From contig CAZUDI010000011.1 in assembly GCA_964618975.1 (NCBI GenBank), forward strand, positions 1 through 64,000: DNA of 64,000 nt. Direction: 5' to 3'. Shown here one piece after another: positions 59,366 through 64,000 of this stretch (position 1 is the first letter of the stretch; each line of letters opens with the position of its first letter). The stretch comes from CAZUDI01 sp964618975 (lineage in GTDB: Bacteria > Desulfobacterota > Desulfomonilia > UBA1062). The notes under the pieces were generated by a model. The model ran no database searches. It had not been told where the DNA came from and was given only the letters and a program-made list of their open reading frames with translations. The position numbers were made by a program, and so were the translations under genes.

Positions 59366-60019
59366 GTGATCCGTATCGGCGTCCTGGTATCCGGCAGCGG
59401 AAGCAACCTGCAGTCCATCATGGACGCATGTGCGCAAAAGGAGATCGAAGGGTTCATCGCTGTGGTCATCAGCAACAAGGCGGAGGCCTTTGCCGTCAAA
59501 CGAGCCGAGGGCCAGGGCATTCCGGCACGGGTCGTGAATCACCGGGAACATCCCGACCGCACGGATTTTGATCAGAGACTCATCACCATTCTGGACGAAT
59601 ACGGCGTGGATCTGGTGGTGCTGGCCGGGTTTATGCGCATCCTAACGCCTGCCTTCCTGAGGCATTATCCTGGCAGGGTCATGAACATCCATCCCGCCCT
59701 CCTGCCGTCCTTCCCGGGCCTGGGTGTACGGCAGAAGGCCCTCGATCACGGGGTACGGTTTTCCGGCTGCACGGTCCATTTCGTTGACGAGGGAGTCGAT
59801 ACCGGTCCCATCATCATTCAGGCCACCTGCCCGGTCTATCCCGATGATACCGAGGAGGAGCTCAAAGAACGAATCCTCAGGCTCGAGCACCGGATTTATC
59901 CCAAGGCCATCCAGCTTTTCGCCCAGGGTCGACTGAAGGTGGAGGGCCGCAAGGTCATTGTGCGGGGCTATGAGAAGGATGAAACCCCATGTCTGATCAA
60001 TCCCCCTTTGGGGGCCTGA
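59366..60019 (+). CDS. purN: Phosphoribosylglycinamide formyltransferase
   Basis: A 217-residue folate-dependent PurN. The N-terminal VLVSGSGSNLQSI loop, the catalytic Asn/His/Asp set around MNIHPALLPSFPGL and the later GCTVHFVDEGVDTGPII block are present. GTG start at 59366, as marked by the ORF beginning immediately after purM. It overlaps the DUF523 gene by 31 bases. Confidence 0.96.
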   Translation: MIRIGVLVSGSGSNLQSIMDACAQKEIEGFIAVVISNKAEAFAVKRAEGQGIPARVVNHREHPDRTDFDQRLITILDEYGVDLVVLAGFMRILTPAFLRHYPGRVMNIHPALLPSFPGLGVRQKALDHGVRFSGCTVHFVDEGVDTGPIIIQATCPVYPDDTEEELKERILRLEHRIYPKAIQLFAQGRLKVEGRKVIVRGYEKDETPCLINPPLGA

Positions 60020-60459
60020 CCGGCCCGGTTCTGGTCAGCGCCTGTCTGCTGGGGATTCCCTGTCGCTATGACGGGACATCGCGGGCAATTGATCTGAGTC
60101 TGTCACTCGACAGGATTATCCCGGTCCCGGTGTGTCCGGAACAGCTCGGAGGCCTGGCCACCCCCCGATCGGCCGCCTTTCTCGTCGGTGGTGACGGTAT
60201 GGATGTGCTTCAGAAACAAGCCCGGGTGGTAACGCACGCAGGCGACGATCTCACCGCCGCCTTCCTGCGCGGAGCGCAATACGTGGCTGCGATAGCGAGA
60301 AGACTCGATATCCGTTGGGCGATCTTGAAGGAGCGCAGTCCCTCCTGTGGATCACAGTGGGTATGGATCGGCGAGAACCTGAGGCCCGGCTGCGGGGTGA
60401 CCTCCGCCTGGCTGCGGGGTATGGGAATCACAGTGGTGAACGAGGCGGGAGAAGCATGA
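59989..60459 (+). CDS. DUF523-domain protein
   Basis: A 156-residue DUF523 protein with conserved cysteines in SACLLGIPCRYDG (about 17-29), VPVCPEQLGGLATPR and LKERSPSCGS. The three Cys clusters suggest metal or thiol chemistry; members are widespread with unknown role. It overlaps purN by 31 bases and the next gene by four (ATGA), so it is part of a purM-purN-DUF523-dinucleotide-binding run. Confidence 0.88.
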   Translation: MSDQSPFGGLTGPVLVSACLLGIPCRYDGTSRAIDLSLSLDRIIPVPVCPEQLGGLATPRSAAFLVGGDGMDVLQKQARVVTHAGDDLTAAFLRGAQYVAAIARRLDIRWAILKERSPSCGSQWVWIGENLRPGCGVTSAWLRGMGITVVNEAGEA

Positions 60460-61685
60460 AGCGGACCTATGATATCGTCGGCTTCGGCGAGGGGATTGCA
60501 GGCCTTATGGCCAGCGTGCTGCTGGCAGGGCGGGGTTTTGCCTGCCTGTGGATCGATACGGCCCTCTCAGGCGACGATGAATCCGGACTGCAGGACGTGC
60601 CCACTCTGATTACCACCGAACTGTGGGAAAAGGGCCTTACCCCGCTTATCAACGGAGTGGACACCGCCATTCTCCAGGATGTTCATCCCCGTCGGATGCA
60701 GCGGGTACAGTGCCTGGTACCCGGCCGGCGTCTGGAGGTGGATACCGGCAGGCAGGCCCGGGACCAGGGCAATCTGCGAAGGAATACCCGCCCCTATCTG
60801 GACCTCATGACCCGCGCCATGACCAAACCGATGGTCCTGTCCCGCGCTGCCCGCGCACGGGCACCGCACCTGGAAGACTGGCAGGAGCTCATGGCGCGGG
60901 GGCTGAGCGCCAGCGCTACCCTCGACCGACTCACCCACGCTCACGCGCAGTGCGCGCTCAGCGGCATGAGCGTGCTCGACTATGGGCGATTGAAGGAATC
61001 ACTCGGCGCATTCCTGCCGCGCTCCAGCGGGGATTATGTCAAGCTTGCCGGGGTGGAGCTTCTCGGGCGCAATGAGGAGGTGCTCGGGCTGAAATTCGGC
61101 GACCAGGTAATGAAGGCGCGCTACTATTTCAGTGAGCGTTATCGTGGCCGTCCGGAAGGCGAGGGCTTCCGCTTCGTCGTACGATACGATCTGAGAGCCG
61201 AGGTCCTTCCGGCCGCCATGGGGGACCTGGTGATCGCCAGCCCCCCCCGGGATATGGCTTATCCCCTGACAATGGTCCTTGATCGGCGCCAAGATGTCGC
61301 CACGCTGTGGGTTACGACCCCGGTGCGAAGGGACAACACCCTGACATCCCTGACCGAACTCATCTCGTGGGCTGCCGAGATGGTGCTGCGCAGGGTGCGT
61401 GAGATCGTGCCTTTTATCGATGCATATCTCATCGGCACCGCGGTGATCGATCCCCAGGAAGAGGGCACGATCCGGCCCTGGTTCACCTTTGCCCAGCAGG
61501 CAAGCCTGCCGTCTCTCCTGAGGCGCAGACGTTTTCTGCAGCCGATGGAGCGGCTATATGCCTGTGACCGATCACGGCACCCCTGGCTCGATCTGGAGGG
61601 TGAATTAGCTTGGGGTATCGCGCTGGCCAATGCCGTCTTGAGGGAGCTCAACCGCAGTGATCTGATATCGCTCCGCCTGACCTGA
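60456..61685 (+). CDS. FAD/NAD-binding-fold protein, unknown function
   Basis: A 409-residue protein opening with a dinucleotide-binding fold, YDIVGFGEGIAGLMASVLLAGRGF (6-28 region), where the GxGxxG is present as GFGEGIAG. The remainder is not recognised: no cysteine motif or known oxidase signature is evident, and a second nucleotide block is not clear. ATG overlaps the DUF523 stop. Its place after purMN and DUF523 suggests a shared conserved neighbourhood whose purpose is not known. Confidence 0.65.
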   Translation: MKRTYDIVGFGEGIAGLMASVLLAGRGFACLWIDTALSGDDESGLQDVPTLITTELWEKGLTPLINGVDTAILQDVHPRRMQRVQCLVPGRRLEVDTGRQARDQGNLRRNTRPYLDLMTRAMTKPMVLSRAARARAPHLEDWQELMARGLSASATLDRLTHAHAQCALSGMSVLDYGRLKESLGAFLPRSSGDYVKLAGVELLGRNEEVLGLKFGDQVMKARYYFSERYRGRPEGEGFRFVVRYDLRAEVLPAAMGDLVIASPPRDMAYPLTMVLDRRQDVATLWVTTPVRRDNTLTSLTELISWAAEMVLRRVREIVPFIDAYLIGTAVIDPQEEGTIRPWFTFAQQASLPSLLRRRRFLQPMERLYACDRSRHPWLDLEGELAWGIALANAVLRELNRSDLISLRLT

Positions 61686-61955
61686 GCGGGCGGCGCCTCG
61701 AGCCCCGGGGAGGCAGGGGTGGCCGCTTGCGGCCTTACGGGGATGCATGCCTCTAATCGTTATGGGTCGAATTCCCCGCTGCTTGCAGCGGCAAGCAGGG
61801 TCCAGGGCTTGTCCCGGGGTTCATACCCACGATTCACCCTGTCTAGGGCCCTTGCAATCTCGCGGCGCGGGATTATTGTGAATACCGGATGCCTGCCGTA
61901 TCCCCCACCGGGCGTGAGGATTGGCGACAGGCACTTCCGCCCGCGAGAGTGGGAC
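61686..61955. other. Intergenic region with repeat copy 11
   Basis: About 270 bases. It holds one well-preserved dispersed repeat (61752-61836) and precedes the pseudopilin pair; an upstream in-frame extension of the first pseudopilin through this region is not credible. Confidence 0.5.
61752..61836 (+). repeat. Dispersed palindromic repeat, copy 11 (forward, best-preserved)
   Basis: TCTAATCGTTATGGGTCGAA, TTCCCCGCTGCTTGCAGCGG, CAAGCAGGGTCCAGGGCTTG, TCCCGGGGTTCATACCCACG. This is the clearest copy and serves as reference. It has nested palindromes: CCGCTGCTTGCAGCGG is one. Confidence 0.82.
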
Positions 61956-62513
61956 ATGAACGCACATATTCCGTGTCTCTGCCGATTCGAAAATGCCGGG
62001 GTTACATTGCTCGAGCTGATGATGGTGCTCGTGGTAATGGTGGTGCTGGCTTCGCTGGCCCTGCCCGGTTTCGGTCGGCACACCGCTCGAAGCCGGTTGA
62101 TCCAGGAAGCGGACCGTCTCGAGGCAGTGCTGGGGCAGGCACGCCTGGCGGCCATGGATCAGGGGTGCACCTGGCGCGTAGTCTTCTGGCCTGCCGAAGG
62201 GCGCTACCTGGCCTTCAGCGACCTTGATGGCGACGCCGAACTGGATGATCAGGAGTCCAGAGACGGACCGCATACCCTGTATGCGGGTGTGGTGTTCGGC
62301 GCGAGTGTGACGTCCGGCCCCAACAACAGCGGGGTGCCCACAGACGGGATCAGCTTCGTCAATGAGAGGGTGAGCTTTTCCTGTCTGGGAAGCTGTAACG
62401 CCGGTACGGTATATCTGAGAAATGCCGAGGAGAGCCTGGCACTGCGTCTTCTGCCGGCCAGCGGCACCATCACACGCTGGGTATATGCGCAAGGGTGGCA
62501 GGAGGAACGATGA
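61956..62513 (+). CDS. GspH/FimT-type pseudopilin
   Basis: A 185-residue type II secretion/type IV pilus pseudopilin. The prepilin peptidase site is AGVTLLELMMVLVVMV (cut after Gly15; Glu5 conserved in TLLEL), followed by a single helix and a beta-rich GspH-like domain with two cysteines (SCLGSCN). Start ATG 61956 has GAGAGTGGG before it. It overlaps the second pseudopilin by four bases. Minor pilins like this prime pilus assembly. Confidence 0.85.
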   Translation: MNAHIPCLCRFENAGVTLLELMMVLVVMVVLASLALPGFGRHTARSRLIQEADRLEAVLGQARLAAMDQGCTWRVVFWPAEGRYLAFSDLDGDAELDDQESRDGPHTLYAGVVFGASVTSGPNNSGVPTDGISFVNERVSFSCLGSCNAGTVYLRNAEESLALRLLPASGTITRWVYAQGWQEER

Positions 62514-62959
62514 AGGCCCGGGCATATATCCCGAAAGGGGAGAGCCCCCGTGCCGGGTACGGGCTGGTGGAGGTGGTGGTGGCCCTGGGCCTCGTGACCA
62601 TCTTTCTCTTAGGCGTCACCAGGATGTACATCCACATCACGCGCAACGGCGGCTTTGCCGAGGAGATGACCTATGCCGCCATACTCGGCGATGCCAAGCT
62701 TTCCAGGCTTCAGACCCTGCCCTTTGTGGCCGCCGAACTGGACCCCAACTGGCATCGCGATCCCGAAAACCCCCTCACACAACAGGGCAGGCAGTATCTG
62801 CGCTTCTGGTCGGTGAATCAGAGTTCTGCGGGCAGGGAGGTCACCGTGTATGTGGCCTGGGGAACGGGCCTGGATGAGGCCGCGTGTGTCTCGGGCGAGG
62901 CGCTGACGCGCAGTGGGTGTGCGCATCTGACCCTCAAGGCCCATATCGTATCGCCCTGA
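62510..62959 (+). CDS. PilV-type minor pseudopilin
   Basis: A 149-residue minor pilin. The signal ends ...GYGLVEVVVALGLVTIFLLG, with cleavage after Gly16 and the conserved Glu5 of the mature N-terminus (YGLVE). The globular part is short with a Cys near 126 and 134 region (ACVSGEAL...GCAHL). ATG overlaps the FimT-type stop. No other pilus genes (pilA, pilC, pilQ) are in the window, so the rest of the apparatus is elsewhere. Confidence 0.82.
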   Translation: MKARAYIPKGESPRAGYGLVEVVVALGLVTIFLLGVTRMYIHITRNGGFAEEMTYAAILGDAKLSRLQTLPFVAAELDPNWHRDPENPLTQQGRQYLRFWSVNQSSAGREVTVYVAWGTGLDEAACVSGEALTRSGCAHLTLKAHIVSP

Positions 62960-63041
62960 GGGGGAGACTCCCCGCGAGGCTGGCAGGTTTTGCCTGCCGC
63001 TGTTCGGGGCGGGGGCACCATGGCAGAGGCGTCGATAAACA

Positions 63042-63070
63042 TTGACAATACCTCTACAGCCCGTTACCCT
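63042..63070 (+). promoter_or_regulatory. Candidate promoter for hflK
   Basis: A perfect TTGACA (63042-63047), a 17-base spacer and TACCCT (63065-63070), 30 bases before the hflK ATG. Confidence 0.48.
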
Positions 63071-63099
63071 TTTGCTATCACAGCAGAAAGGAGCATTGC

Positions 63100-64000
63100 A
63101 TGCCATGGGACCCGAATGATATCGGAGGCCGGAAGGGGGATACACGGGATATCACCGATATGCTGCAGCAGGTGAAGTCCGGATTCAGAGGTGGGAAGGG
63201 AGGCTCAAAGAGCTTCTGGTCGGTGGCACTCGTCATCGCCCTGATCGCCATCGGCGTGCTTACCTCGGCTTATACCATCAAGACCGGGCACCGCGGGGTG
63301 GTGCTCAGATTCGGCAAATATGTGGAGACGGTCATGCCGGGGCTGCATTTCAAGATCCCCTTCGGGGTCGACCGGGTTTACGAGGTGTATACCGAAAAGG
63401 TGGACACCGAGACTTTCGGTTTCAGGAGCGTGAAACCGGGGGTGCGCAGCCGCTTTGATCGCGACCCCCAAAGCCGGCGTGAATCCCTCATCCTCACCGG
63501 CGATCTGAACGTGATCGACATGGAGTGGATTATCCAGTTCAAGCGCCAGGACCCGCGCAAGTTTCTCTTCAACATTCAGGACCCGATCCAGACCATCCGG
63601 GATATCTCCGAATCGATTATCCGCAGGATCGTGGGCGACAGGAGCTTCGACTATGTGCTGCAGAACCGCGAGGAGGTCAACAGTATCTTTGAGGACGAAC
63701 TCCAGGAGATCCTGGATGGATACGACAGCGGCATCCGGGTCGTGAACGTGCGGCTCCAGAACGTGGTGCCCCCGGAGGAGGTCAAGGATGCCTTCAACGA
63801 GGTGAACGAAGCCGAACAGGAGAAGGAACGGCTCATCAACCAGGCCCAGGAGACCTATAACCGCGAGATACCCAAGGCGAGAGGCGAGGCCGAGCGGGTT
63901 ATCAACAAGTCCAAAGGGTATGCCCAGGAGCGGGTCAACCGCGCCAAGGGGCAGACCGCCCGCTTCAGGGACGTGCTCAAGGAATACCGCGGTGCCAAGG
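63100..64000 (+). CDS. hflK: FtsH protease modulator HflK (3' end outside window)
   Basis: 300 residues visible of an HflK stomatin/prohibitin-like protein. A short cytoplasmic N-terminus (about 1-40) leads to one TM helix (about 42-62, VALVIALIAIGVLTSAYTI) and the SPFH/PHB domain (about 65-220; RGVVLRFGKYVETVMPGLHF). A coiled-coil region follows (NEAEQEKERLINQAQ). HflK and HflC form a large periplasmic complex that controls FtsH proteolysis. An AAAGGAG ribosome site precedes the ATG. hflC probably lies just past the edge. Confidence 0.93.
   Translation, partial: MPWDPNDIGGRKGDTRDITDMLQQVKSGFRGGKGGSKSFWSVALVIALIAIGVLTSAYTIKTGHRGVVLRFGKYVETVMPGLHFKIPFGVDRVYEVYTEKVDTETFGFRSVKPGVRSRFDRDPQSRRESLILTGDLNVIDMEWIIQFKRQDPRKFLFNIQDPIQTIRDISESIIRRIVGDRSFDYVLQNREEVNSIFEDELQEILDGYDSGIRVVNVRLQNVVPPEEVKDAFNEVNEAEQEKERLINQAQETYNREIPKARGEAERVINKSKGYAQERVNRAKGQTARFRDVLKEYRGAK

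Noticed and set aside
1..64000. CRISPR array
   Set aside because: The dispersed repeats are far apart, in both orientations and longer than CRISPR repeats; no regular spacers exist.

Overview
The window reads as chromosomal DNA of a GC-rich, didermic, Gram-negative bacterium. Outer-membrane and LPS functions are present: a KdkA-like Kdo kinase, an Mla-type ATPase, and lipoproteins together with Lgt. The order CarD, PIN/TRAM protein, ispD, ispF, cysS, uvrB, System II cytochrome c maturation (ResB/CcsB), MetX/MetW/MetY, two PilZ proteins, a GGDEF protein and a large hybrid histidine kinase would suit a Desulfobacterota-like (deltaproteobacterial) genome. This placement is inference from gene content; there is no rRNA in the window. 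No tRNA, rRNA, CRISPR array or prophage was seen.

Layout. 1-3.96 kb: HD hydrolase (partial), a cystathionine gamma-synthase-like PLP enzyme, a metallo-beta-lactamase-fold hydrolase and an alpha/beta hydrolase. 3.9-6.6 kb: a minus-strand molybdenum group, with a molybdenum-storage-protein homologue, two paralogous 70-residue proteins and a DDTD-motif (TiaS-like) protein behind one clear promoter. 6.7-7.9 kb: a lone IS701-like transposase. 7.9-9.8 kb: panB-panC and a 40-residue membrane peptide. 9.8-13.8 kb: a PilZ protein, then an nfu-metY-metW-metX operon with a hairpin-rich leader. 14-18.4 kb: a MATE exporter and a molybdate/tungstate ABC transporter (modA-modB-modC). 18.6-26.1 kb: a minus-strand accessory block holding a caspase-like lipoprotein, a protein with two fused E1/ThiF domains (one degenerate), a multi-pass membrane protein, an anchored coiled-coil protein, an XPB-like helicase and a zinc-ribbon protein. 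26.3-33.2 kb: ugd, an ADP-forming acyl-CoA synthetase subunit, a diguanylate cyclase, a DUF3783-like protein, plsC and a kdkA-like kinase. 33.4-39.7 kb: the carD-to-uvrB housekeeping operon. 39.8-44.2 kb: lgt, class I adenylate cyclase, a nitrilase and an mlaF-like ATPase in near-continuous translational coupling. 44.5-52.6 kb: a universal stress protein, a lipoprotein/zinc-ribbon pair, a GGQ release-factor-like protein, a methyltransferase/PilZ pair and a 953-residue hybrid sensor kinase. 52.6-57.3 kb: an anchored protein, ccsB/resB and a DUF401 transporter. 57.5-64 kb: a Cache-domain secreted protein, purM-purN-DUF523-dinucleotide-binding protein, two pseudopilins and hflK (partial).

Two features go beyond ordinary gene content. 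First, a dispersed palindromic repeat of about 70-90 bp occurs at least ten times, always between genes and in both orientations. Several copies lie directly at stop codons, and a diverged copy lies in the leader of the methionine operon. Second, the 18.6-23.2 kb block joins a caspase-fold lipoprotein, a twin (active plus degenerate) E1-like enzyme and a polytopic membrane protein, a combination I do not recognise as a described system. The molybdenum-storage group is a further compact unit with uncharacterised partners.
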